Shown here piece by piece: positions 36,449-45,701 of a stretch of DNA of 64,000 nucleotides. Under the pieces are notes generated by a model, which saw only the letters and a program-made list of their open reading frames with translations, was not told the DNA's origin and did not search any database. The translations under genes were made by a program, and so were the position numbers. Origin of the DNA: Aggregatilineales bacterium (lineage in GTDB: Bacteria > Chloroflexota > Anaerolineae > Aggregatilineales > Ch27); contig JARKNX010000208.1 of NCBI GenBank assembly GCA_029976025.1, positions 1 to 64,000 of the forward strand, written 5' to 3'. Within the stretch, counting starts at the first letter, position 1; each line of letters opens with the position of its first letter.

Positions 36449-38011
36449 GTGGCCGCTTCGATCGACATCATTCAGATTGAGCCTCATGATGATGTAACCT
36501 CGGTGCGCGACCGGCTCTCGTTTGTGGAAACGCGCCGCGTGCTGCTGGTATGGCCGGAGAGCGAGGAGCATCTCCTGCGGCGCAAGCTCGATCTGGTGTT
36601 GTTACAGCGGGAGGCCTATCGGCAGGCAGCGCGCCTGGCGCTGGTCACATCCGATCAGGCCGTCATCGACAACGCCCGCGATCTCAATATCAGCACCTTC
36701 ACCTCAGTGACTGAAGCGGAAAGAAGCCGTTGGAAGCGAGGACGATCCAGGGTGTTCGTCAGCCGTTCCGACAAGCCAGAGGGCGAGCTGACCTCTTTCG
36801 AGCTGCGTGAAATTGCCACACGCCGTCGATCCAGATTCTCCGGCGCTCAGCTCGCCCTGCGCCGCGCCGGGCAGATTATTGTCCTGCTGGCCCTGTCAGG
36901 AATTCTGCTCGGCATCGCCTTCGTTTTTCTACCCAGCGCCACCATCACCATCGTCCCGGTGAAAGATCATCTCGATGTGACAATCCGGGTGGTGGCGGAC
37001 CCGGCAGCTGATATTGCGGACCTGGAGAACAGCGTGATCCCGGCAACGCTGCTGACCGTAGAGATTGAAGAAAGCGCCACCTTCGACACAACCGGCAGCG
37101 CCGACGCCGCCCCCACCCTGGCCAGAGGCACGATTGTGTTCACCAACCAGGCCGATCAGGCAGTCACCATCCCGGCAGGCACTACCGTGAACACAAGCGC
37201 CGGGACTATTGTGCGCTTTCGCACGCTGGAGCCGGTCAATATCGCCGGCCAGCGGGGCGCAATCGCCGCAGTTGCCATCGAAGCCCTGCCGGAATTCGCG
37301 GGAGAAGCCGGCAATGTCCCCGCTTACGCCATCAATCACATCGATGGCCCGCTGCGTGACATTCTGACAGTCCAGAATCTCGATCCGATAACGGGCGGCA
37401 CAATCCCGACCAGTCGTATTGTCTCCCAGGCTGATCACGATCGGCTGTTAGCATCGGTGCGCGGCGCGATCCAGCAACGCGCGCTGGGCGATCTGACGCC
37501 GTTGCTGGGCGATCGTCAGGCGATCATCCCTGAATCAATCCGTATTCTGGAAACGCGCCCGGAATGGACCTCTTTTAGCGCCGATGTCGGCGATGCCGCA
37601 GATACAATATCGCTGACCATGCGCGCGCTGGTGCAGGCCGCTGTCCTCGACGGCCGCATGGTGGATCAGGTCGCCCTGGCGGGCCTGGTCGATCGCATCC
37701 CTCCGGAACAGTCGCTTCTCCCGGAGACGATAACTTTCAGCCGTGGGGAGATTGAACAGATCGGCGAGGACGGCTCAGTCACCTTTCAGGCTCATGTAGA
37801 AAGCGACACCAGCGCTGCTATTGATATCGAGCGGATCAAGCAAGCTCTCGCCGGGCTAAGCTCTGCTGAAGCGGCTTCATACCTCACCATGCATCTCAAC
37901 CTGTTCCCCAATACATCGCCGGACATAACAACCTGGCCGGCTTTCTATGACAGGATGCCCGTGCTGCCGATCCGGATCACGATCGTAGTGCAGGGTGCGC
38001 CCGCCTTATGA
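36449..38011 (+). CDS. Membrane-anchored baseplate J/gp47-like protein
   Basis: The protein has 520 residues and starts with GTG 13 bases after alaS. About 140 N-terminal residues are soluble and charged (RVLLVWPESEEHLLRRKLDLVLLQREAYRQ). A single hydrophobic helix follows (QIIVLLALSGILLGIAFVFLPSATITIV). The extracytoplasmic part contains a stretch typical of baseplate J-like domains (RGTIVFTNQADQAVTIPAGT ... AGEAGNVPAYAINHIDGPL). No other phage tail gene is near. Its place between alaS and ruvX-mltG suggests a resident chromosomal envelope protein, not a prophage relic. Function unknown; binding of the cell wall or a contractile structure is speculation. Confidence 0.7.
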   Translation: MAASIDIIQIEPHDDVTSVRDRLSFVETRRVLLVWPESEEHLLRRKLDLVLLQREAYRQAARLALVTSDQAVIDNARDLNISTFTSVTEAERSRWKRGRSRVFVSRSDKPEGELTSFELREIATRRRSRFSGAQLALRRAGQIIVLLALSGILLGIAFVFLPSATITIVPVKDHLDVTIRVVADPAADIADLENSVIPATLLTVEIEESATFDTTGSADAAPTLARGTIVFTNQADQAVTIPAGTTVNTSAGTIVRFRTLEPVNIAGQRGAIAAVAIEALPEFAGEAGNVPAYAINHIDGPLRDILTVQNLDPITGGTIPTSRIVSQADHDRLLASVRGAIQQRALGDLTPLLGDRQAIIPESIRILETRPEWTSFSADVGDAADTISLTMRALVQAAVLDGRMVDQVALAGLVDRIPPEQSLLPETITFSRGEIEQIGEDGSVTFQAHVESDTSAAIDIERIKQALAGLSSAEAASYLTMHLNLFPNTSPDITTWPAFYDRMPVLPIRITIVVQGAPAL

Positions 38012-38481
38012 GTGGCCCGCTGCCAGGTAAGTTGATGGGCATAGACTACGGGTTGAAGACTATTGGTCTGGCGATGAGCGATTCTCTCGGCATACTGGCC
38101 GCTCCTCTGAGCCAGATCAGGCGCGCATCGAAGCGGGAAGATTTCGCCAGGATTGCCGCTATCGTAGCTGAAACAGGCTGCCGTGAGATCATCTGCGGCG
38201 TGCCCATGCCCCCGCCCGGCTATACAGGCTATTCGCAGGCTGACACGGTGCGCCTGTGGGCCAGCAGACTGGCCGCCGCTGTCCCCGTGCCGGTGCGTCT
38301 GTGGGATGAGACACTCTCCTCAGAAGAAGCCCATCGACTGTTAGCCGAAGGCGACCGCCCCCGCAAGCGAGTGGACTCCGTCGCCGCCGCCCTGATCCTG
38401 CAGAGCTATCTTGATGCGCTGAGGGAAGGAGTTTCCCCTCCCCAACCAGTGCAGCCCGCTGTGAACGCTGATCGTGAATAG
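38008..38481 (+). CDS. ruvX: RuvX/YqgF-type Holliday junction resolvase-like nuclease
   Basis: The protein has 157 residues with an RNase H-like fold. The first catalytic Asp is in MGIDYGLKTIGLAMSD, the middle acidic residue in LWDETLSSEEA and the final Asp in RVDSVAAALILQSYLD. The family is implicated in pre-16S rRNA 5-prime processing and in Holliday junction cleavage. The ATG overlaps the upstream stop (ATGA). A proline-rich tail of about 20 residues follows the fold. The upstream alaS and downstream mltG are common ruvX neighbours. Confidence 0.92.
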   Translation: MSGPLPGKLMGIDYGLKTIGLAMSDSLGILAAPLSQIRRASKREDFARIAAIVAETGCREIICGVPMPPPGYTGYSQADTVRLWASRLAAAVPVPVRLWDETLSSEEAHRLLAEGDRPRKRVDSVAAALILQSYLDALREGVSPPQPVQPAVNADRE

Positions 38482-38500
38482 ATCTCGTTGAGGAGAGACT

Positions 38501-39616
38501 ATGAGTCGCAAGACGCTCGTCTATCTGGCGCTCACGATGGCCATTCTGCTCACCGTCCTGTGCATTGTCGCGGTGGGAGCTTCGGCCATTATCGAGGTCC
38601 GGGACAACCTGACTGTCCTGGAAGCAGTCTACCTTCAGCTCTGGCTGGGCAGCCGCGAAACCCTCCTGAACACCGCCGTGGGGAGCGACACCACGCCGCA
38701 GCTCTTCGTCATCGCGCCGGGCGATACAGCCGGAGCGGTCGGGCAAAAACTGTACGCGGCAGGGTTCATCTCCGATCCGGAGTTGTTCCGCAACTATGTC
38801 CGCTACCACGGCCTCGACTCACAGCTCGAAGCGGGGACCTACTTCCTCAATCAGGCGCAGGGGATACCGGAAATCGCGCTGACGCTGACCGATTCCAGCC
38901 GGGCTTCTGTCATTGTCCGCATCCTTGAGGGCTGGCGTCGGGAAGAGATCGCCCAGGCGCTGGATATGGCGCCGCTGCTCGGGTTCAGTGGCGCCGACTT
39001 CCTGGCGGTCACCGGGCCGGGCGCTGATGTGCCGCCGGAATTCTCCGCTTATACGAGTCTGCCGGAAGGCGCATCTCTGGAGGGCTTTCTCTATCCGGAA
39101 ACCTATTACGTCCCCCCCGATGCAACCGCTACCGAGTTCCGCGATATCTTGCTCCGCACATTCATGCAGCGTGTAGGGGCGGATATCATCGCCGCTGCCG
39201 GGGATGCCGGGATGACTCTGTACCAGATCGTCACACTGGCTTCTATCGTCCAGCGCGAGGCTGTGCATCCCGATGAGCAGCCACTTATCGCCAGCGTGTA
39301 TCGTAACCGGCTCGACCACGGTATGAATCTCGACGCCGATCCCACAGTGCAGTACGGAATCGGTTATCGAGATGGGTCCTGGTGGCCGCCCATCACCCAG
39401 GAAGATTACCGGACGGCAGTATCGTCCTATAACACTTACCTGGTTGCCGGGCTGCCGCCCTCCCCTATCGCCAATCCATCACTATCCGCTATCCGGGCCG
39501 CTGCCTTTCCTGATACCTCGCCCTATTTTTTCTTCAGGGCAAGATGCGCCCAGGACGGATACCATGTCTTCGCCGTGACTTTTGATGAGCATATTGCCAA
39601 CGGATACTGCCCATAA
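38501..39616 (+). CDS. mltG: Endolytic murein transglycosylase MltG (YceG-like)
   Basis: A membrane-bound enzyme that cleaves nascent glycan strands and helps set their length. The protein has 371 residues. An N-terminal helix (VYLALTMAILLTVLCIVAVGASAII) is followed by a LysM-like subdomain (FVIAPGDTAGAVGQKLYAAGFI) and the YceG catalytic domain with LASIVQREA (conserved Glu), NLDADPTVQYGIG and the strong signature NTYLVAGLPPSPIANPSLSAIRAA. GAGGAG stands before the ATG. It lies 19 bases after ruvX. Confidence 0.94.
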   Translation: MSRKTLVYLALTMAILLTVLCIVAVGASAIIEVRDNLTVLEAVYLQLWLGSRETLLNTAVGSDTTPQLFVIAPGDTAGAVGQKLYAAGFISDPELFRNYVRYHGLDSQLEAGTYFLNQAQGIPEIALTLTDSSRASVIVRILEGWRREEIAQALDMAPLLGFSGADFLAVTGPGADVPPEFSAYTSLPEGASLEGFLYPETYYVPPDATATEFRDILLRTFMQRVGADIIAAAGDAGMTLYQIVTLASIVQREAVHPDEQPLIASVYRNRLDHGMNLDADPTVQYGIGYRDGSWWPPITQEDYRTAVSSYNTYLVAGLPPSPIANPSLSAIRAAAFPDTSPYFFFRARCAQDGYHVFAVTFDEHIANGYCP

Positions 39617-39645
39617 CAGGAAGATAAGCTCCCCCCGGGAGGAGC

Positions 39646-40962
39646 CTATCCGGTTAGCGTATCATAGAAAAGCGGCAGAGGAGCCTGAGGTCGCCGTCGA
39701 TAATCGACAGCGCGCTCCAGCCGCCGCCGGGCAGCTTCCAGCCGATCCGCTTCGTTAGCGTGAATCGTGAATGACAGGTCGCCTTTCTTCACCTGATCGC
39801 CCACTTTGAGGTGGCAGAGCACGCCGACCGTATGATCGATCGGGTCCCCTTTCTTCTCACGTCCGGCGCCCAGCTCGACTGCGGCCTGGCCAACCTCCAG
39901 CGCATTGATCTGAGCTACATACCCGTTAGCAGGCACTTCCAGAGTCTCTACAATCCGGGCCGCGGGCAGCAGATCGGGGTCGTCCACCATCCGGGTATCG
40001 CCCCCCTGCGCCGAAACCAGATCGCGCAGCTTTGCCAGCGCTGCGCCGCTTTCCAGATGTTCTGTTAGCTCCTGAATGATTTCTACCAGCGTGTCCTCCG
40101 CCTGATTCTGGCGCGCCAGGCGGACCATGTGGGCGGCAACCGTCAGACAATGCTCGCGCAAGTCCTGCGGCCCCTCGCCGCGCAGCGTCTCGATCGCCTC
40201 CCGCATTTCGAGGGCGTTACCAACGGCCACGCCAAGCGGCTGGTTCATATCCGAGATCAGGGCCACCATATCCCGGCCCGCATCACGACCAATATCCACC
40301 ATCAAATGGGCCAGGGCCTTGGCTTCCTCGACTGTCCTCATGAAAGCCCCCATGCCCACCTTGACATCCAGTACAACGCCATTTGCCCCCGCCGCAATCT
40401 TCTTGCTCATGATACTGCTGGCAATAAGCGGCACACAGGACACGGTAGCTGTAGCATCGCGCAGGGCGTAAATCAAGCCATCGGCAGGCGCCAGGTTTGA
40501 GGTCTGCCCGCACAGCACAATACCATACTGCTCCGCCTGAGATCGAAACTCTTCCAGAGTCAGCTCAACCCGGTAACCCGCGATCGACTCCAGCTTATCC
40601 AGCGTCCCGCCGCTGAAGCCGAGGCCGCGCCCGCTCATCTTGGCGACCGGCACACCACAGGCCGCAACCAGAGGAAGCACTACGAATGTGGTCTTATCTC
40701 CCACCCCGCCGGACGAATGCTTATCCACCGCATATCCGACCACGCCGGACAGGTCCAGCATATCGCCAGAATGCGCCATAGCCAGAGTCAGATCGACGGT
40801 TTCGCGGCGGGTCATCCCGCGCAAATATACCGCCATCAGCCACGCTGCAACCTGATAATCCGGTATATTGCCGCTAACGTAAGACTCCACGAACCAGCGG
40901 ATCTCCTCAGCGGTCAGTTCACTTCCGTCGCGTTTCCTGGCAATTACGTCAACAGCACGCAT
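39646..40962 (-). CDS. pdp: Pyrimidine-nucleoside phosphorylase
   Basis: It splits thymidine/uridine/deoxyuridine with phosphate. ATG 40962 (MRAVDVIARKRDG) has GGAGG nine bases upstream and replaces the ORF-track start at 40980; the length becomes 438 residues. The thymidine/pyrimidine phosphorylase signature is SGRGLGFSGGTLDKLESIAG. The phosphate site is KHSSGGVGDKT. The C-terminal alpha/beta domain includes HTVGVLCHLKVGDQVKKGDL. The split between DeoA and Pdp is set by a few residues; the length and motif suggest Pdp. Convergent with mltG. Confidence 0.93.
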   Translation of the reverse strand: MRAVDVIARKRDGSELTAEEIRWFVESYVSGNIPDYQVAAWLMAVYLRGMTRRETVDLTLAMAHSGDMLDLSGVVGYAVDKHSSGGVGDKTTFVVLPLVAACGVPVAKMSGRGLGFSGGTLDKLESIAGYRVELTLEEFRSQAEQYGIVLCGQTSNLAPADGLIYALRDATATVSCVPLIASSIMSKKIAAGANGVVLDVKVGMGAFMRTVEEAKALAHLMVDIGRDAGRDMVALISDMNQPLGVAVGNALEMREAIETLRGEGPQDLREHCLTVAAHMVRLARQNQAEDTLVEIIQELTEHLESGAALAKLRDLVSAQGGDTRMVDDPDLLPAARIVETLEVPANGYVAQINALEVGQAAVELGAGREKKGDPIDHTVGVLCHLKVGDQVKKGDLSFTIHANEADRLEAARRRLERAVDYRRRPQAPLPLFYDTLTG

Positions 40963-41160
40963 TGAGCATTTCCTCCACACGCGGCCACCAGTTGTCAGGC
41001 GTCACCTCTGGCAGGACACGTCCGGATTGTCCTCCGCCAGCAAAGTAAGATTTGGCAGCAGCAGAATCTCAGTATAGCATAGTCCTCAGGCGCAGACCGG
41101 CCGCGTTATCTCTGACGTTGCAGCCGGATTTCTTCGCCCCGTTGCCAGGAAAACAGACCG

Positions 41161-41796
41161 ATGACCGCGCTCCCCTTGCTTGCGATGTTGTTCTTCGCCG
41201 TTATACACAGCCTGATGGCCACGATGGGTTTCAAGAACAGGATAGCCGCCCTGGTAGGCCGGCGTGTTTATGAGGGGTTTTACCGTCTATTTTACAATGT
41301 GGTCAGCGTGATCATATTCCTGCCCGTGCCTCTGGCCATTATTCTGTCTCCCTCAACGATTTTGTGGCACATCCCGGCCCCCTGGGTTTTTCTGGGTGCG
41401 CTGGTCCAGGTGGCCAGCATCATTGCTTTGCTGGCCGCCCTGCTGCAAACTGATGTGCTGCGATTCGCTGGCATACGCCAGGCGCTGGCTTACCTGAACG
41501 GCGAGCCGCTGCCACTCCCGCCGGAAAAACTGCAGACGTCAGGCATGTATGCGCTGGTCCGCCACCCTCTCTATCTGTTCGGGCTGTTCATCCTGTGGCC
41601 GGTCCCGGTGATGAGCGACACCTATCTGAGCTTCGCCGCTGCCGCAACGCTCTATCTCTTCATCGGCTCCCGGCTGGAAGAACGGCGGCTCCTCGCTGAG
41701 CATGGCGCAAGCTATCATGCCTACCGGGAACGGGTCCCGTGGATGCTGCCGTGGCCACGCCCGGTGACGCCGCGCGCCAACGAGAACATGCCATGA
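41161..41796 (+). CDS. Integral membrane methyltransferase (ICMT/PEMT-like)
   Basis: The protein has 211 residues and about five hydrophobic helices. The C-terminal part carries GMYALVRHPLYLFGLFILWP and EERRLLAEHGASYHAYRERVPWMLPW, the SAM-binding RHPxY and EExxL...Y..Y signature of isoprenylcysteine and phospholipid N-methyltransferases. These enzymes methylate membrane lipids or prenylated groups; the substrate here is unknown. The stop overlaps the next start (ATGA), linking it to a DsbA-like protein. Confidence 0.82.
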   Translation: MTALPLLAMLFFAVIHSLMATMGFKNRIAALVGRRVYEGFYRLFYNVVSVIIFLPVPLAIILSPSTILWHIPAPWVFLGALVQVASIIALLAALLQTDVLRFAGIRQALAYLNGEPLPLPPEKLQTSGMYALVRHPLYLFGLFILWPVPVMSDTYLSFAAAATLYLFIGSRLEERRLLAEHGASYHAYRERVPWMLPWPRPVTPRANENMP

Positions 41797-42509
41797 TACG
41801 CGCTCGCCAGCAGGTTCTCATCGCCAGCGGAATCGGGCTGATCATCCTGATCGCCGTCATCGCCCTCGTGGTCTCCAATGCGATCTCGTCTGGCTCCACA
41901 CAAGATACAACAAATATCTATCTGAATATCCCGGTCAGCCTTACCGAGGATGGCACTCCTATCGTGGGATCGGCCAATGCCACCGTGACTCTGGTCGAGT
42001 TTCTGGACTATTCCTGTTACCAGTGCGCGGAATACCAGGCAGTCATCAACACGTTCATCGAGGAATACGTAGCAACCGGCCGGGCGCGTCTGGAGATCCG
42101 CATCCTGGCCGGGCTGGATCCAGCCGGGTCGGCCGTCGCGGCGCGCACGGCCCTGTGCGCCGCTGAACAAAATGCTTTTCTGCAGATGAATAGCGAGCTG
42201 CTGCGCATGCAGCAGCGCTATGGCCAGAATGCTTTCACTGCCGATCACATCCGGTCGGCAGGCGGACGCCTCGGGCTGGATCTGGAAAGCCTCTCTCTCT
42301 GCACGCAAAACACGGCGCTCTTCAGTTCAGTTGTGCGAGAGACCGTCGATCTGGCACTGGCCCTGAACGTACAGACCATGCCCTCGCTGCTGCTCCGCTA
42401 CGGGAAGTCAACGCCGGTGTGGCTCTTTGAAAATGGGCTGATTCTCACCGGCCAGATTCCGCTGGATGTATTGAGGCAGGCCATAGAGATGGCCCCGGTG
42501 ACGCCGTAG
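41793..42509 (+). CDS. DsbA-like membrane-anchored thioredoxin-fold protein
   Basis: ATG at 41793 (MIRARQQVLIASGIGLIILIAVIALVV), overlapping the previous stop, is preferred over the ORF-track start at 41739; the protein has 238 residues. An N-terminal anchor is followed by LVEFLDYSCYQCAEY with the CxxC redox motif CYQC, a helical insertion and the cis-Pro loop TMPSLLL. It is therefore an extracytoplasmic thiol oxidoreductase of the DsbA/BdbD type. Two further cysteines lie in the helical insertion (ALCAAEQ and SLCTQN). The redox partner (VKOR or DsbB) is not in the window. Confidence 0.85.
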   Translation: MIRARQQVLIASGIGLIILIAVIALVVSNAISSGSTQDTTNIYLNIPVSLTEDGTPIVGSANATVTLVEFLDYSCYQCAEYQAVINTFIEEYVATGRARLEIRILAGLDPAGSAVAARTALCAAEQNAFLQMNSELLRMQQRYGQNAFTADHIRSAGGRLGLDLESLSLCTQNTALFSSVVRETVDLALALNVQTMPSLLLRYGKSTPVWLFENGLILTGQIPLDVLRQAIEMAPVTP

Positions 42510-42521
42510 CGCCAGATGAAG

Positions 42522-43856
42522 CTAAGCTGTCCAGAAGCTATCCGGGAGCCCCAGCGCGTGCCGGGGCACAGCGCCAGTCACGTTCCCATCTCGCATCAGG
42601 CAGCGCAGCCAGTCCCCCGATGGCATCAAATCTTCCGCCCACTCACTGATAGCGGTCACGCGTATACCGCTGCTCTCTGCTCGCGTCGTCACGACGAACG
42701 GCAGACGGTCGAACAGTGCCCGATCGATAGATTCCTGGGGCAGCGTCGGCTGCCCCTTGCGCACCAGAATGCTGAAGGCGCTGCGCAGGCGATCCGGTTC
42801 GGGGCTGCTGCGCAGAACAAAGCAGAGGCGCAGGTCAGGTTTCGCGATCGCCTGCCCGACGACCTTCGCTTCATCGCCGCGAATCTCATCCAGAATCAGG
42901 GTGCGGGGGGCGCTCCCCAGAGCGGCATCAATCTGCGCCGCGAACAGCACCGCTGGTTGCTCCATTGTAGCGGGAATAGCTTGCAGAGAATGCACAGAGG
43001 CCGGGGGGCGGATTTCGCGAGCGCGTTCCACCAGATAACAGGTCTCGGGGGCGGGGAATTCGGGCAGCATAGCCTCCAGAAGGGTGGTCTTGCCAGAGCT
43101 TGCCTCCCCGACAATCAACAGCCCGTGGCCGCTGCGGGCAATCGCTTCCAGCACGTGCAGTTCCGCTTCGTTGATCGCCCCGGTTTGACTCAGCAGCTCC
43201 AGTGTCGCCGGCTGGCGCGGGCGCAGCCTCAATTCCAGATGCAGCATCTGGCTCAGCGGTGGGCTGACCAGAGTGAGCCGCACCGGCCTGCCCTGGATAA
43301 CCAGGCCGGCCTCGACGAATGGCTCTGCCTCGACGAACTGCCCTCCGGCGCCGGTCAGCAGGCGCTCCGCAACGTCTTGCAGATGCTTTTCATCCTCGAA
43401 TGGCGATGAGACCTGCTCCGCAGGCCCTGCCTGTCGCCGGATGAAGGCTTTGCGACATCCATCAATCGTCAATTCGATCACGGCATCTTCTTTGAACAGG
43501 GCGTCAAGCGGGCCGAACCCGAACAGATTGCTGTAGACCGCTTTGAACAGCGTCTCCTTCTCAGCAGCAGCCAGTCGTATCGATTCCGTAGCCAGCACGT
43601 AATCGCCCACCTCACTCACCAGTCGCCGCCGGCTGGCCTCGTCCCGCGCCTCCAGCAGGAGATCCGAGCGCTGAGCCATCTCTTCCTCAAACTGGGCCTC
43701 GATACGCTCCTGAAGCGCCGCCAGCGAAAATTTTGTATATCCGGCTCCGCCTCGCACCAGCTTCGGTTCCGCCGAATGAGCGGTGGGCGGGGCCTCCGGC
43801 TGATCGGGATTCGGACTGGATTCCGGTTCGGAATGTAAAGGGTCTGAAAGGGACAT
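42522..43856 (-). CDS. CpaF/TadA-type secretion ATPase, orphan
   Basis: The protein has 444 residues. An N-terminal charged region is followed by the all-alpha/beta N domain and a RecA-like ATPase: Walker A is GEASSGKTTLLEA (around residue 250) and Walker B is TLILDEIRGDEA. VRLTLVSPPL matches the CpaF arginine-hand region. CpaF/TadA ATPases drive Flp pilus assembly, but no tad, pilin or membrane platform gene is adjacent, and the C-terminal region is divergent (the family's GSxxTxH-like motif is not clear). Its role may differ. It lies 29 bases after pncB and may share its transcript. Confidence 0.78.
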   Translation of the reverse strand: MSLSDPLHSEPESSPNPDQPEAPPTAHSAEPKLVRGGAGYTKFSLAALQERIEAQFEEEMAQRSDLLLEARDEASRRRLVSEVGDYVLATESIRLAAAEKETLFKAVYSNLFGFGPLDALFKEDAVIELTIDGCRKAFIRRQAGPAEQVSSPFEDEKHLQDVAERLLTGAGGQFVEAEPFVEAGLVIQGRPVRLTLVSPPLSQMLHLELRLRPRQPATLELLSQTGAINEAELHVLEAIARSGHGLLIVGEASSGKTTLLEAMLPEFPAPETCYLVERAREIRPPASVHSLQAIPATMEQPAVLFAAQIDAALGSAPRTLILDEIRGDEAKVVGQAIAKPDLRLCFVLRSSPEPDRLRSAFSILVRKGQPTLPQESIDRALFDRLPFVVTTRAESSGIRVTAISEWAEDLMPSGDWLRCLMRDGNVTGAVPRHALGLPDSFWTA

Positions 43857-43885
43857 CCTCGCGTTCCTTTGATGTTATATTCGGT

Positions 43886-45439
43886 TTAGCCATCACTGCC
43901 CAGCACACTGCCGATCAGAGTTTGCTTGTATTTCCACAGGCGATCGGTGAGCGAGACATGATAGATATGAGGATTCATCATACGCCGCACGCCGGGGTGC
44001 AGACGGTCCACATCCGCCCGGCGCTTCGCCCGCATTGCTTCGATATCCGGAAGCTCGCCGACTAGCCTCCCCTGCCGTAAGACATCCACCAGCAGCGGCT
44101 CAATTTCTGAAAGCTCATCACAGCGCAGGAGGCGGAATTTGAGGTGATCGGAAGGATGGTGCAGGAGGATCTCCGCCATCTCACAGGGATCTTCATCCTC
44201 CAGACTCAAAACATCGGCGGTCGCCTTCCCAAAGCGATCGTACAACCGCCACAGATGTTTGTGGCCGGGGTTGGGAGCCTTGTCAGGTGTATCGGAGATT
44301 TTGATAGCCGGCGCCCAGACTCCCCCGTTATCCATCGCAACCAGCTTATACACGCCATCCAGGGCGCCGCTTCCGGCGGAGGTAATCAGGCGCGTCCCCA
44401 CTCCGTAAACCAGACGCTTCAGGAGATGATCCGGATCAACCCCATACCGGGGCGCCTCCTCCTGTATCTGAGTCACGATCTGCCAGATGTTCAGCTCGTC
44501 AAGCTGGTTGGAAAGCACGATCCGGGTCCCCGGGAAGCCGGCGTCATCGAGCATTCGGGCCGCCTGAATCGCCAGATAAGCCAGGTCTCCCGAATCCAGG
44601 CGGATACCAACGGGCGCATGCCCCTTCCGCCTGAGTTCTTCAAAAACCCGAATCGCGTTAGGGATTCCGCTATCCAGCGTATTGATCGTATCCACGAGCA
44701 GCAGGCAGTCATCCGGATACAGGTCCGCATAAGCCCGGAAGGCATCCAGCTCGCTGCCCCCCAGGGCCATAAACACCTGGACCATGCTGTGTCCGTGCGT
44801 ACCCCGGGGCGGGTATCCCATCGCCAGCGAGACTCCCGTATTAGAGGTGAAATCAGCCCCGCCGATCAGGGCTGCCCTTGCGCCGGCGTTAGCACCCATA
44901 CCCGGGCCGCGCCGCATCCCGAATTCGAGGACCATCTGCCCGCGGCTGACCTCCCGTATCTGGGCCGCTTTGGTGGCAATCAGAATCTGATAGTTGAGCT
45001 GGTTCAGCAGCGGCGACTCCAGCAGTTGAGCCATAGCCAGCGGCCCCTGCACGACTGTCACCGGCTCCTGCGCGTGGATCACCCTGCCCTCGGGTATAGC
45101 CCGCATCGTGATCCCGTCGAAGGCGCCGTTAGCGCGAATCCAGCCCAGGAAGTCTTCCGAAAATAACGGCTTTCCGCCCTGCCCCTTCAGCGTGCGCAAA
45201 TACGCCACATCGTCATCGCGGACATGGGCGTGCCGCATCCAGTCCAGCAGCCACTCCAGCCCGGCGCTGATGCAGTAACCGGCCTGGTGATGCCCGTAAT
45301 CAGGGTAACTGCGGAAGAAGTGATCGAACAGCGCCTCTTTCTCATGCAGATTCATATGATAGTAAAGCTGCGCCATCGTTAACTGATACATATCCGTGAA
45401 CAGTATTCCCTGAGCTATTGCATATTCGCTCTGTTTCAT
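43886..45439 (-). CDS. pncB: Nicotinate phosphoribosyltransferase
   Basis: It makes nicotinate mononucleotide from nicotinate and PRPP with ATP hydrolysis. The protein has 517 residues. The N-terminal domain begins [17 protein letters not shown]; catalytic-site stretches include [29 protein letters not shown] (with the family's FG.RR), [10 protein letters not shown] and [14 protein letters not shown], and [14 protein letters not shown] follows. AGGAAGG lies before the ATG. NadD, in the obgE cluster, uses its product. The 262-base region on the other side up to adoK shows only a weak TATACT and a short CCCCG/CGGGG hairpin. Confidence 0.94.
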   Translation of the reverse strand: MKQSEYAIAQGILFTDMYQLTMAQLYYHMNLHEKEALFDHFFRSYPDYGHHQAGYCISAGLEWLLDWMRHAHVRDDDVAYLRTLKGQGGKPLFSEDFLGWIRANGAFDGITMRAIPEGRVIHAQEPVTVVQGPLAMAQLLESPLLNQLNYQILIATKAAQIREVSRGQMVLEFGMRRGPGMGANAGARAALIGGADFTSNTGVSLAMGYPPRGTHGHSMVQVFMALGGSELDAFRAYADLYPDDCLLLVDTINTLDSGIPNAIRVFEELRRKGHAPVGIRLDSGDLAYLAIQAARMLDDAGFPGTRIVLSNQLDELNIWQIVTQIQEEAPRYGVDPDHLLKRLVYGVGTRLITSAGSGALDGVYKLVAMDNGGVWAPAIKISDTPDKAPNPGHKHLWRLYDRFGKATADVLSLEDEDPCEMAEILLHHPSDHLKFRLLRCDELSEIEPLLVDVLRQGRLVGELPDIEAMRAKRRADVDRLHPGVRRMMNPHIYHVSLTDRLWKYKQTLIGSVLGSDG

Positions 45440-45701
45440 AACGGCTTACCTTCCTGCCGGTCAGGTGTTTGAGGTAACGCAGGCCGGGATGCGCTCCCCG
45501 CCTTCAACAGTGAGTATAGACAGGGCTTGCCCGCATATCAACGATCGGAGCCGGTGCGCCCGTTCACGCCTGCCCGCCGCATTGGAGGCGCAAATTTGTG
45601 GTATACTTCGCCCGTTTGGGTGGCCCTCGCCTCCCGTGCGCGTCATCGTCTGGAACAGCGAACCCCGGTCGCAGCGGGGAGATTTGTCAAAGGATCGTGG
45701 G

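Noticed and set aside
36449-38011. Prophage remnant based on the baseplate-J-like domain
   Set aside because: No integrase, capsid, sheath or tail gene lies near; the gene is tightly embedded in a housekeeping operon and has a membrane helix.
39626-39647. Terminator between mltG and pdp (GCTCCCCCCGGGAGGAGC)
   Set aside because: The stem is only about five pairs around an awkward loop and no U tract follows, so I do not list it as a feature.
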